A DNA stretch of 9,643 nucleotides, taken from Peptoniphilus_E sp964345555 (GTDB taxonomy: Bacteria > Bacillota > Clostridia > Tissierellales > Peptoniphilaceae). Each line of letters opens with the position of its first letter. Within the stretch, counting starts at the first letter, position 1. The stretch lies in contig CAYFRD010000045.1 in NCBI GenBank assembly GCA_964345555.1, forward strand, positions 1 to 9,643, read 5' to 3'. The notes below the pieces were generated by a model that saw only the letters and a program-made list of their open reading frames with translations, ran no database searches and was not told the DNA's origin. This document shows, piece after piece, positions 1 to 6,996 of the stretch. Made by a program: the position numbers and the translations under genes.

Positions 1-8
1 ACGGCGCA
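1..8 (+). repeat. Possible 3' end of a preceding CRISPR repeat
   Basis: The window starts with ACGG at 1-4. The same ACGG occurs inside the two clear repeats at 80-83 and 159-162, so all three are exactly 79 bp apart. This suggests the window begins in the last bases of another repeat, leaving a spacer of about 43 bp at 9-51. However, the next four bases (CGCA) do not match TAAC, so either this copy is degenerate or the match is chance. Confidence 0.35.
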
Positions 9-50
9 CTACAAATCTGTTTCTATGTCTTCTATATTATAATATACAAT

Positions 51-166
51 TGTAAAAACAAAAAAATCCCCACAAGGGGACGGTAACTTTACGATAGAAA
101 AAAAAGCAGCGTAAAATTTTAAAAATAAGTGTAAAAACAAAAAAATCCCCACAAGGGGACGGTAAA
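51..166 (+). CRISPR. Leader-distal end of a type III-like CRISPR array (two repeats, one full spacer)
   Basis: Two copies of a 36-bp repeat lie at 52-87 and 131-166. They are identical except for the last base (C in the first, A in the second), and both are preceded by T. The spacer between them (88-130) is 43 bp and AT-rich. Each repeat holds an inverted repeat TCCCC-ACAA-GGGGA that would form a small stem-loop. The first repeat ends in ACGGTAAC. This resembles the 8-nt 5' handles of type III-A crRNAs (family knowledge), so transcription is inferred to be on the + strand with the leader to the left. No further repeat follows 166, so the second copy is probably the terminal repeat; its altered last base fits that. 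Two repeats alone would be thin evidence, but csm6 450 bp downstream on the same strand supports the call. Confidence 0.8.
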
Positions 167-169
167 TTA

Positions 170-346
170 AATGGACATATAAGTAGTAAAGTTGTTTGGG
201 CGGATAGAAAACATAAGAATTATGTAGATGAGCCTTATCTACAAGCGCGATTGGACTATATTGATAAATTTACCAATGAAAAAATTTCATTCCTGATTAT
301 ACTATTATTCTTAAATAAAAAGGTTATTGCTGCGGTCATTAGATAA
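170..346 (+). pseudogene. Gene remnant 1, unidentified protein fragment
   Basis: An open frame begins in or just after the last CRISPR repeat and runs to TAA at 344-346. It has no ATG and no ribosome binding site. About 40 codons after the repeat read like real protein: a charged segment containing WADRKHKNYVDEPYLQARLD, then IDKFTNEK. The final part (LIILLFLNKK) looks like frame-shifted AT-rich noise. I do not recognise the family. It is most simply the 3' part of a gene whose beginning was lost when the array and this sequence were joined. The next remnant starts in another frame right where this one ends, so both could once have been one gene broken by a frameshift. Confidence 0.35.
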
Positions 347-486
347 GAGTTGTAAAACATTTATATGATGTAATTGAAAAGGGAGAAAACGAATTTTTAA
401 TTCAAGCGGGAACGCCTATGAAAGTGCTTGATATTTTAGAAGAAAAAGGTAAAATAAAAGTTATTTTGGAGGTGGTGTTAAAATGA
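343..486 (+). pseudogene. Gene remnant 2, C-terminal fragment of an unidentified protein
   Basis: This frame is open from 343 to TGA at 484-486, about 47 codons. In-frame stops lie just upstream (316-318 and 340-342) and there is no start signal. The translation is protein-like and charged (LYDVIEKGENEFLIQAGTPM, then VLDILEEKGKIKVILE), as expected for a genuine C-terminus. Its stop overlaps the ATG of the next small frame in an ATGA arrangement, a sign of former translational coupling in an operon. The family is not recognised, and I cannot tell whether it was a CRISPR-associated gene or mobile-element cargo. Confidence 0.35.
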
Positions 487-560
487 CAAAACAATTTAAA
501 CATGAATCCGATAATTATATTCCGTTAACATCAATGATTAAATTGTATATTATATTATAA
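483..560 (+). pseudogene. Gene remnant 3, truncated N-terminus of an unidentified gene
   Basis: An ATG at 483 follows a good ribosome binding site (GGAGG, 468-472) and overlaps the preceding stop as ATGA. It reads only 25 codons before TAA at 558-560: MTKQFKHESDNYIPLTSMI and then a hydrophobic AT-rich tail. The start signals are those of a real gene, and the first 19 or so residues look natural, so this is probably the head of a gene whose body was deleted. A genuine 25-residue peptide is possible but less likely. The family is not recognised. Confidence 0.35.
525..553 (+). promoter_or_regulatory. Candidate promoter for csm6
   Basis: TTAACA (525-530, 5/6 to the -35 consensus) is followed after 17 bp by TATTAT (548-553, 5/6 to the -10 consensus). 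An overlapping TATAAT at 556-561 has no good -35 at normal spacing. It lies inside gene remnant 3, about 60 bp before the GTG start of csm6. In such AT-rich DNA chance matches are common. Confidence 0.3.
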
Positions 561-615
561 TTAAGAAAGAAGCTATATTTTTATAATTAAAGTAAAAGAC
601 CAGGAGGTTGATTTT

Positions 616-1962
616 GTGAAAATTTTATTTTCCCCATTGGGAATGACGGATCCGATTTCTCACAATACATTGCAAGAAGGGTCTCTTCTGAATATTTGCA
701 GATTTTATCAGCCCGATAAAATTTATCTGTATATGTCTAAAGAGGTCTTGGAATATCACAAGTCAGATAACAGATATATTTTATGTCTCGAACATTTATA
801 TAAATATTTAAATAAAGAGTTTGAATATGAAATCATTGAAAGAGGAGACTTGGAAGAGGTACAGATTTTTGATTTTTTTTATAAGGAGTATCGAGAACTT
901 TTAAATGATATACATATGAAATATCCGGAAGGAGAAATTTTATTAAACGCATCCTCCGGTACACCTGCTATGAAAAATGCTCTTTTTGTGCTTTGTACTT
1001 TAAGTGATTTTGCAATGAAGCCTATTCAAGTGTCCACACCTTTAAAAAAATCCAACACCAGCGAAAAACGTATCGATTTACAAAATCCGGTTGAAGACTA
1101 CTTTGATATTATAGATATGATTTTGTCCGAACCTGAAAAGTTTCAAGATAGAACGACTATCGCTACTAAAGAAAATTTGAATTTTGAACTTAGAAAGGAT
1201 ATCATTAAAAATCATATAAATAATTATAATTATGCTGCTGCTAAGGATGTAGCCGAAATGGTTAAAAATTTTTTACCGGAAAAGTCTTATTATCTAATTT
1301 TAGCTGCTTTTTACAGAAATAATTTGGATAGGGAAAAAGTTACCAAGTATTTAAAATTGGCAGAGGATAATTTTGATTATTATGAAACTGCTCAACTTCG
1401 TTTGATTGAATATGTTTTATATTTATCAGTAAATATCAAGAGAAATATGTTGCTGGAGTTCATACGTGGTATTTCTCCTGCATTGGATTATTTATTCCAA
1501 ATGGGGTTTGAAAAAGAAACGGGAATCAGATTGGATAAATATTTAAAGGAAAAGGACGGAAAGGTAACTTGGAAAAAATCTTGCTTGGAGTCTGATGAAG
1601 ATGGCAATAAAATTTTAAGGGTTTTAAATAAATCTTATTATAATTTTAATTTTGGAAATTCTGCATCCAGCGACAAGTTTTTAAGCCTTATGAAATCAAA
1701 AGAGTTTGGGATAGAAGATAGCTCTGTAACTAAAAAGGCTGATGAATTAAGAAAAATTGAATATGAAGGCAGAAATAAGGCTGCACATCAGATTATATCC
1801 ATAGATGATGAATTTTTAAAGCGTAATACAGGATATAGGAGCAAAGAAATTATAGATAAAATAATTCAATTTATCCACGCAATTGACTTAGGTGTGAAAC
1901 AAGAGCATTGGAACTCATACGAATATATGAATGAAAAAATTATCAGATCATTAAACGATTAA
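616..1962 (+). CDS. csm6: Type III-A CRISPR-associated ribonuclease Csm6 (CARF-HEPN)
   Basis: Csm6 is an ancillary, non-sequence-specific RNase of type III CRISPR immunity. Cyclic oligoadenylates made by target-activated Cas10 bind its CARF domain and switch on its HEPN RNase domain (family knowledge). In this 448-residue protein the N-terminus (MKILFSPLG, then IYLYMSKEVLEYH) and the motif N111-ASSGTPAM-119 mark a CARF Rossmann domain over roughly residues 1-175. The middle is helical. The C-terminus carries the HEPN catalytic motif R386-NKAA-H391 (RX4H), with both key residues intact. GTG start at 616 with AGGAGG at 602-607, 8 bp upstream. Length and architecture match Csm6 of the Streptococcus/Enterococcus sort, which respond to cA6; ligand choice here is inferred. 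It sits downstream of the CRISPR array on the same strand, but no cas10 or other csm gene is in the window. The reading frame is undamaged. Confidence 0.92.
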   Translation: MKILFSPLGMTDPISHNTLQEGSLLNICRFYQPDKIYLYMSKEVLEYHKSDNRYILCLEHLYKYLNKEFEYEIIERGDLEEVQIFDFFYKEYRELLNDIHMKYPEGEILLNASSGTPAMKNALFVLCTLSDFAMKPIQVSTPLKKSNTSEKRIDLQNPVEDYFDIIDMILSEPEKFQDRTTIATKENLNFELRKDIIKNHINNYNYAAAKDVAEMVKNFLPEKSYYLILAAFYRNNLDREKVTKYLKLAEDNFDYYETAQLRLIEYVLYLSVNIKRNMLLEFIRGISPALDYLFQMGFEKETGIRLDKYLKEKDGKVTWKKSCLESDEDGNKILRVLNKSYYNFNFGNSASSDKFLSLMKSKEFGIEDSSVTKKADELRKIEYEGRNKAAHQIISIDDEFLKRNTGYRSKEIIDKIIQFIHAIDLGVKQEHWNSYEYMNEKIIRSLND

Positions 1963-2052
1963 ATTTGATGAATTGCAAATAATATCGCCACGTTTTAAAA
2001 CATATTAAATTAAAACAAATTTTTCAAGAAGGTATTTTAGGCAAAAACAAAG

Positions 2053-2075
2053 AGACAACTCCGGTTGTCTTTTTT
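2053..2075 (+). terminator. Rho-independent terminator after csm6
   Basis: A 7-bp perfect stem AGACAAC/GTTGTCT with a TCCG loop (2053-2070) is followed by TTTTT (2071-2075). It lies 90 bp after the csm6 stop and separates the CRISPR region from the yloU operon. Confidence 0.88.
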
Positions 2076-2176
2076 AATGTAATGGTAAAATTAATTTGTA
2101 GAAAAACAAAATTAATAAAAATACATGGTATTTTATATCCAATAATTTTATTAATTAGGACAAACAAATATAAAAT

Positions 2177-2190
2177 ATTGAAATTTCAAT
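2177..2190. promoter_or_regulatory. 14-bp perfect palindrome upstream of the yloU-fakA promoter (possible operator)
   Basis: ATTGAAATTTCAAT is a perfect inverted repeat with no T-tract after it, so it does not look like a terminator. It lies 23 bp upstream of the candidate -35 box of the yloU operon. Its TTGA-N4-TCAA shape is like sites bound by dimeric winged-helix regulators such as the MarR family. No regulator can be named from the sequence. Confidence 0.35.
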
Positions 2191-2213
2191 GTTTTATTAA
2201 AGAGTAAAATCCA

Positions 2214-2242
2214 TTAAAATATATAAAATAATATGATATAAT
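2214..2242 (+). promoter_or_regulatory. Candidate sigma-A-type promoter of the yloU-fakA-recG operon
   Basis: TTAAAA (2214-2219, 4/6 to consensus) is followed after exactly 17 bp by a perfect TATAAT (2237-2242), 37 bp before the yloU start. It comes after the csm6 terminator, so the housekeeping operon should be transcribed independently of the CRISPR region. Confidence 0.55.
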
Positions 2243-2279
2243 AAAAAATATTAAAATAACATTTCCAAGGAGGTGTAGT

Positions 2280-2633
2280 ATGTCTGCAAATATTAGAAGC
2301 CAAGAGGGTTATATAGTAATTGAAAATAACGTAATAGCGAGCATAGCAGGTATTTCCGCTATGGAAAGTTACGGAATTGTAGGCATGGCTGCCAAAAATG
2401 CGGCAGATGGAATATTAGAAATATTAAAATTCGATAAATTATCCAAGGGAATTTCAGTCAATACTGAAAATAATGAATTGAATATCACATTGCATGTGGT
2501 TTTAGAATATGGAGTAAAAATATCCACAGTTGGAGAAAATATCATTGACAGGGTGAAGTTTAATGTGGAAAATTTAACGGGTTTAACTGTAAATAATATA
2601 GATGTAATTGTTGAAGGAATAAGAACAAAGTAG
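2280..2633 (+). CDS. yloU: Asp23/Gls24 family protein (YloU-like)
   Basis: A 117-residue cytoplasmic protein of the Asp23/Gls24 family (DUF322). The full-length domain fits the sequence: it opens with QEGYIVIENNVIASIAGISA, followed by the glycine-rich segment SYGIVGMAAKNAADGI. The centre is a beta-rich stretch with LNITLHVVLEYGVKI, and the end is LTVNNIDVIVEGIR. There is no signal peptide or membrane segment. ATG start at 2280 with a strong AAGGAGGT at 2267-2274. It ends 10 bp before fakA. The yloU-fakA pairing is conserved across Bacillota and suggests a shared role in the cell envelope or lipid metabolism, though the molecular function of stand-alone YloU is not settled. Some family members are alkaline-stress or envelope-stress proteins; here that is only family knowledge. 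Confidence 0.9.
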   Translation: MSANIRSQEGYIVIENNVIASIAGISAMESYGIVGMAAKNAADGILEILKFDKLSKGISVNTENNELNITLHVVLEYGVKISTVGENIIDRVKFNVENLTGLTVNNIDVIVEGIRTK

Positions 2634-2643
2634 GGGGATTGAA

Positions 2644-4311
2644 TTGAATATTGAAAGGATAAATGGTACTAAATTAGCGGAGGCTTTTGCCGGAGCTGTT
2701 AATTACCTTATTTTGCACAAAGATGAAATCAATGCCCTAAATGTGTTCCCTGTTCCGGACGGAGATACGGGGACTAATATGTCCTTGACCGCAAAATCAT
2801 CTTTAAAACAGGTTGAAAGTCTCAAAGACAAAAGTTCTATTCATAAGGTGGCAGAAGCAATGTCGACAGGGTCTTTGATGGGAGCAAGAGGAAATTCCGG
2901 AGTTATATTATCTCAGTATTTAAGAGGATTTTCTGAGGGATTAAAAGGCAAAGATGATGCCGGAGTCAACGATCTGGCGACTGCATTTAAATCCGCCTCA
3001 GAAACCACTTATAAGGCTGTCATGAAGCCTACAGAGGGAACTATATTGACAGTTGGCAGAGAAGCTTCGGATTTTGCTGTGCGAAAAAATAGAAATTATG
3101 CAAATATAATTGATTTTTTGATGGATTTCGTAAAATCTGCAAAGATTTCTCTTGATAAAACACCTGAGAAACTTCAAGTTTTAAAGGATGCAGGTGTTGT
3201 AGATGCGGGTGGAAAGGGATTAGTTGTTTTGTTTGAGGGACTTTTAAAGGCTCTTAGCGGAGAAACGATATCCGCTACAGAAGACGAAACCATGAAAGCA
3301 AAGGCGCAAAAAGAAGTTGTTTTAAGCGAAGAGAATCAAGATATAGAATTCGGATATTGCACGGAGTTCATCATAAAGACGGATTATGAAGATGTGGAAT
3401 CATTTAAAGAAAAACTGTCACCATTGGGCGATTGCCTATTAGTTGTCGGAGGTGCGGGAAGCGGAGTCATAAAAGTTCATATCCATACCAATAATCCCGG
3501 CGTTGTATTGGAAAATGCTCTTGAGTTGGGAGGACTTCAGGATATAAAAATTGACAATATGAGATTTCAACATCAAGAGATTCTGTTTAACAATGAAGAA
3601 TTAAAACAAGCTGAAAGTATAAATGATAAATCAGTGAGTGAAGTTGCAGAGAAAAAAGAGTCTTCATTCATCGTAGTGTCCATAGGCAAAGGAATTAATG
3701 AAGTATTTAAGTCATTGGGTGCAGACTATATAGTTGAGGGTGGTCAGACCATGAATCCCAGTACTGAAGACTTTATAAATGCCATAGACAGTCTAAACAG
3801 CGAAAATATTTATATCGTTCCCAACAACGGAAACATCATACTCGCTGCAAATCAAGCCAGGGATTTATCTGACAAAAATGTATTTGTAATACCTACAAGG
3901 TCTATTCCTGAAGGTGTAACGGCTATGTTGTCTTTTAACCCGGAAATTGGGGCACAGGAAAATGTGGAAGGGATGACCGAAGCCATAAAAGAGGTTAAAT
4001 CGGCTCAAGTGACCTATGCGGTGAGAGATACCAACATGAACGGTCAGTCAATTGCAAGAGGAGATATTATAGGACTAAGCGGAAAGGAAATAATTTCTTC
4101 AGGTAAAGATGTTTCTACAGTGACAAAGGAGTTAATCTCAAAACTTGTAAATGAGGATACTTCAATGATTACACTCTTTTGGGGATATGATCTTAAGGAA
4201 GAAGCTGCAAGAGAACTTTATGAAGATCTTGAGGCTGAATATGAAGATTTGGATATTGATTTAATTGAAGGGAATCAGCCCTTGTATTACTATTTAATAT
4301 CTTTGGAGTAA
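2644..4311 (+). CDS. fakA: Fatty acid kinase catalytic subunit FakA (YloV, DhaL/DAK2 domain)
   Basis: FakA phosphorylates fatty acids held by FakB carrier proteins, giving acyl-phosphate for phospholipid synthesis in the cytoplasm (family knowledge). This 555-residue protein has the usual length and three-part layout. The N-terminal DhaL-type kinase domain (about 1-205) contains VPDGDTGTN (37-45, with the aspartates that bind Mg-ATP), GARGNSG (80-86), PTEGT (129-133) and DAGGKGL (187-193). The middle domain includes FGYCTEF (236-242) and KVHIHTN (277-283), whose Cys and His residues match the metal site reported for FakA. The C-terminal DegV-like domain (about 340-555) has GGQTMNPST and PNNGN. 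The start is TTG at 2644, after GGGGG at 2634-2638; no better start exists. FakB partners are not in this window. Confidence 0.92.
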   Translation: MNIERINGTKLAEAFAGAVNYLILHKDEINALNVFPVPDGDTGTNMSLTAKSSLKQVESLKDKSSIHKVAEAMSTGSLMGARGNSGVILSQYLRGFSEGLKGKDDAGVNDLATAFKSASETTYKAVMKPTEGTILTVGREASDFAVRKNRNYANIIDFLMDFVKSAKISLDKTPEKLQVLKDAGVVDAGGKGLVVLFEGLLKALSGETISATEDETMKAKAQKEVVLSEENQDIEFGYCTEFIIKTDYEDVESFKEKLSPLGDCLLVVGGAGSGVIKVHIHTNNPGVVLENALELGGLQDIKIDNMRFQHQEILFNNEELKQAESINDKSVSEVAEKKESSFIVVSIGKGINEVFKSLGADYIVEGGQTMNPSTEDFINAIDSLNSENIYIVPNNGNIILAANQARDLSDKNVFVIPTRSIPEGVTAMLSFNPEIGAQENVEGMTEAIKEVKSAQVTYAVRDTNMNGQSIARGDIIGLSGKEIISSGKDVSTVTKELISKLVNEDTSMITLFWGYDLKEEAARELYEDLEAEYEDLDIDLIEGNQPLYYYLISLE

Positions 4312-4336
4312 GGAGTCCGATTGGACTTCTTATTTT
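4311..4336 (+). terminator. Weak hairpin between fakA and recG (possible attenuator)
   Basis: An 8-bp stem AGGAGTCC/GGACTTCT, with one G-T pair and a GATT loop, occupies 4311-4330 directly at the fakA stop codon. It is followed by TATTTT rather than an unbroken T-run. It could partly terminate transcription, reducing recG expression relative to fakA, or protect the fakA 3' end. Confidence 0.45.
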
Positions 4337-4355
4337 ATATAAAGAAGGTGATAGC

Positions 4356-6398
4356 TTGAAATTAAGCGATTCAATCAGATTTTTAAAGGGAGTAGGGCCG
4401 AAAAGAGAAAAATATTTCAATGATATGGAAATATTCAACATTGAAGATTTGCTGACTTACTATCCAAGAGATTATGAAGATAAAAGCGAAATAAAAAAAT
4501 TAAATGATGTGCTTGATGGAGAAAAGGCGACCTTTGCCATAGAGTTTAAATCCGTGCTTGAAGATAGAAGAGTCAGAAGAAATTTGCATCTTCTTTCCTA
4601 TGCGGTGGAAGATGATACTTCTGCTGCAAAAATTACTTTTTTCAACAATAAATTCATAAAAAATAAAATAGAACTTAACAAAAAATATATCGTAACAGGC
4701 AAAGTAAATATATTCAGATCCCAAATTCAAATAAGTTCACCGGAAGTCCTGGACTATGGAGTGTATTTCAGTAAATCAAAAATTTATCCGATTTATCCTC
4801 AATCAAGACACATAAACAGCAATGATATTTCAAAATTAATAGCTCAAGTTATCGATGAAAATCTGTTTTATGAAAATATTCCAGCGAATTTAATGTACAA
4901 GTATAGCTTAATGGATAAAAATGAATCTATAAAAAATATTCACAGACCTGAGAACAGAGAGTTATTGCATAGTGCGAGAAGAAGGTTGATTTTTGAAGAG
5001 CTGTTGCTGTTTCAGTTGAAATTGCTTTCAATAAAAAAATACAACAAATCAACGAAAATGAAGCCGATGAAAATCTTTGAACAAATTGATCAGTTTATTG
5101 AGAAATTACCTTTTAAACTCACTGACGGACAACAAAGAGTAATTGGAGAAATATTCGATGATTTAAATTCAGGATATAAAATGAACAGACTTGTGCAGGG
5201 TGATGTGGGTTCAGGTAAAACCATAGTGTCGCTCATAGTAATGTATCTTGCATATTTAAATGGATATCAATCAGCTATAATGGTACCAACGGAAATCCTT
5301 GCAAATCAACATTTAAATAGTTTTAGAGCACTTTTAGAGCCTCTGGGATTAAAGGTAGAGCTACTGGTCGGTTCAACAAAGCTAAAAAACAGAGATAGAA
5401 TACTAAATGGACTCAAAATCGGAGAGGTAGATATAGTTATAGGCACACATTCTCTACTCAATGAAGAAGTAATTTTTAAAAATTTGGGAATTACAGTTAC
5501 AGACGAACAACACAGATTCGGAGTTAAACAACGAGAAACCTTCAATACCAAAATCGATGAAGCACATACCCTTGTAATGACAGCCACCCCGATTCCAAGA
5601 ACACTATCACTGATACTTTACAATGATCTGGATATATCAATAATAGACTCGTTGCCGCCCGACAGACAAATAATAAAAACAGTTGCAATAAACAGAATGA
5701 TGCTTAGCAGAGTTCATGAATTTATAAAAAAACAAATCGATATGGGGCATCAAGCCTATATAGTAAGTCCGCTTATAGAAGAAAATGAAAATCTGGATTT
5801 AAACAGTGTGTATGAGTTATATGAGGATTTGAGCAAAAATGTATTTAGGGATTATAGCGTGGCCTTTTTGCACGGAAAGCTAAAAAATGAAGAAAAAGAT
5901 AAAATAATGCAGGATTTCAAGGACAAAAAGATAGATATAATCATTTCCACCACTGTAATCGAGGTGGGAGTAAACATTGAAAATGCAACAGTAATTCTGG
6001 TTTATAACGCTCAAATGTTCGGACTTGCACAACTGCATCAATTAAGGGGCAGGGTAGGCAGATCGTCACATAAATCGTACTGCATTTTATATAACAGTTC
6101 AAACACGAAGATCTCATGGGCAAGGATGCGTATTTTAGAAGAATCCAATGACGGATTTTACATTGCAAATAAGGACCTCGAGTTAAGAGGGGCAGGAGAT
6201 ATTTTCGGAACTGAGCAGTCCGGATTTTTGGACTTGAAAATCGCCGATTTTAAAAGAGATGTCAATATTTTAAAATATGCCCATTTGGAGGCAACTAATA
6301 TTTTAGATGAAGATCCTGAATTGAAATTGGAAAATAATAAAATGCTTGCAAAAATTTTGAAAGAAGATTATAAAGTAGATATATCTACTCTGAATTAG
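4356..6398 (+). CDS. recG: ATP-dependent DNA helicase RecG
   Basis: RecG is a monomeric superfamily 2 helicase that regresses stalled replication forks and processes Holliday and D-loop/R-loop structures. The 680-residue protein has the family's normal length. An N-terminal wedge/OB domain (about 1-235) includes FLKGVGPKR and YYPRDYED near the start. The helicase core follows: Walker A GDVGSGKT (282-289), DEQHRFG (from 383; RecG's form of the DEAD box), the TATPIPRT motif and QLRGRVGR (562-569). The C-terminus has the conserved DLELRGAGDIFGTEQSG. TTG start at 4356 with AAGGTG at 4345-4350, 44 bp after fakA and past the weak hairpin. The N-terminus matches the family without extension. The short frames on the opposite strand inside it are antisense shadows. 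Confidence 0.95.
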   Translation: MKLSDSIRFLKGVGPKREKYFNDMEIFNIEDLLTYYPRDYEDKSEIKKLNDVLDGEKATFAIEFKSVLEDRRVRRNLHLLSYAVEDDTSAAKITFFNNKFIKNKIELNKKYIVTGKVNIFRSQIQISSPEVLDYGVYFSKSKIYPIYPQSRHINSNDISKLIAQVIDENLFYENIPANLMYKYSLMDKNESIKNIHRPENRELLHSARRRLIFEELLLFQLKLLSIKKYNKSTKMKPMKIFEQIDQFIEKLPFKLTDGQQRVIGEIFDDLNSGYKMNRLVQGDVGSGKTIVSLIVMYLAYLNGYQSAIMVPTEILANQHLNSFRALLEPLGLKVELLVGSTKLKNRDRILNGLKIGEVDIVIGTHSLLNEEVIFKNLGITVTDEQHRFGVKQRETFNTKIDEAHTLVMTATPIPRTLSLILYNDLDISIIDSLPPDRQIIKTVAINRMMLSRVHEFIKKQIDMGHQAYIVSPLIEENENLDLNSVYELYEDLSKNVFRDYSVAFLHGKLKNEEKDKIMQDFKDKKIDIIISTTVIEVGVNIENATVILVYNAQMFGLAQLHQLRGRVGRSSHKSYCILYNSSNTKISWARMRILEESNDGFYIANKDLELRGAGDIFGTEQSGFLDLKIADFKRDVNILKYAHLEATNILDEDPELKLENNKMLAKILKEDYKVDISTLN

Positions 6399-6402
6399 AT
6401 TA

Positions 6403-6431
6403 TTGTTATAAATACGTTGATGTGTTAAAAT
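6403..6431 (+). promoter_or_regulatory. Candidate promoter for rsmD-coaD
   Basis: TTGTTA (6403-6408, 4/6) and TAAAAT (6426-6431, 5/6) are separated by 17 bp in the 52-bp recG-rsmD gap. The predicted transcript start would fall only about 12 bp before the rsmD ATG, barely clearing its ribosome binding site. Read-through from recG may be the main source of transcription. Confidence 0.3.
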
Positions 6432-6450
6432 TAATATGTTTGGAGGCTTT

Positions 6451-6996
6451 ATGAGAGTTATTTCCGGCGATAAAAGAGGAACTAAGCTGTTTTCACCTAA
6501 AAATACGGACATCAGACCCACAGAAGACAGAGTAAAAGAAAATGTATTTAACTTAATAAATCACAACTTGCACGGCTCAATAATGCTGGATTTATTTGCG
6601 GGAAGCGGAGCAATAGGTATTGAGTTTTTATCTCGTGGAAGTGAAAAAGTCTATTTTGTCGAAAAAAATAAAGAATCCATAAAATTAATTGAGCAAAATT
6701 TAGAAAAAACAAATTTAAAATCGTCTTCTGCACTTATAAAAGGCGACAGTGTATCAACCTTAAACACATTAAAAGGCATGAAATTTGACTATATATACAT
6801 TGATCCGCCCTATGACAATTCTAAGTTATATATAAAAAGCATAGAGAATATAATCAAGCAGGATTTAATTGATGAAAATTCGATTGTGATAATAGAAGAA
6901 GATGAAGACCATAGGAACTCCTATGATCAGTATTTAAATTTACTTAAATCCAAAAAATATGGAAATACACACATAAGCATATGGAGTAAAAAATGA
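6451..6996 (+). CDS. rsmD: 16S rRNA (guanine(966)-N(2))-methyltransferase RsmD
   Basis: RsmD methylates N2 of G966 of 16S rRNA (E. coli numbering) using S-adenosylmethionine during small-subunit assembly. I choose ATG 6451, giving 181 residues, because GGAGG lies at 6442-6446 and the family begins MRVISG. An in-frame ATG at 6436 would add five residues (MFGGF) translated from the ribosome binding site itself. Motifs: RPTEDRVKENVFN (22-34), the SAM-binding DLFAGSG (47-53) and the catalytic DPPY (118-121) typical of N2-guanine/N6-adenine methyltransferases. The end overlaps coaD by 4 bp (ATGA), so the two are probably translationally coupled; this rsmD-coaD pair is common in Bacillota. Confidence 0.93.
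   Translation: MRVISGDKRGTKLFSPKNTDIRPTEDRVKENVFNLINHNLHGSIMLDLFAGSGAIGIEFLSRGSEKVYFVEKNKESIKLIEQNLEKTNLKSSSALIKGDSVSTLNTLKGMKFDYIYIDPPYDNSKLYIKSIENIIKQDLIDENSIVIIEEDEDHRNSYDQYLNLLKSKKYGNTHISIWSKK

Noticed and set aside
1992..2001. GTTTTAAAAC palindrome after csm6, considered as a stray CRISPR repeat piece
   Set aside because: It lacks the GGGGACGG part of the local repeat, and such AT palindromes are common in this base composition.
4193..4441. Open frame of 82 codons on the - strand across the fakA-recG junction
   Set aside because: It runs antisense to the conserved ends of two clear genes, has no family resemblance or ribosome binding site, and is a shadow frame.
5306..5587. Open frame of 93 codons on the - strand within recG
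   Set aside because: It is antisense to the conserved helicase core; its Ser/Leu-rich composition is what reverse reading of that core gives.
6375..6388. 14-bp palindrome GTAGATATATCTAC near the end of recG
   Set aside because: It lies in coding sequence for the final recG residues, is very AT-rich, and has no following T-run, so chance is the simpler explanation.
6436..6450. Upstream ATG that would extend RsmD by five residues
   Set aside because: The extra codons are the ribosome binding site for ATG 6451, and the family starts with MRVISG.
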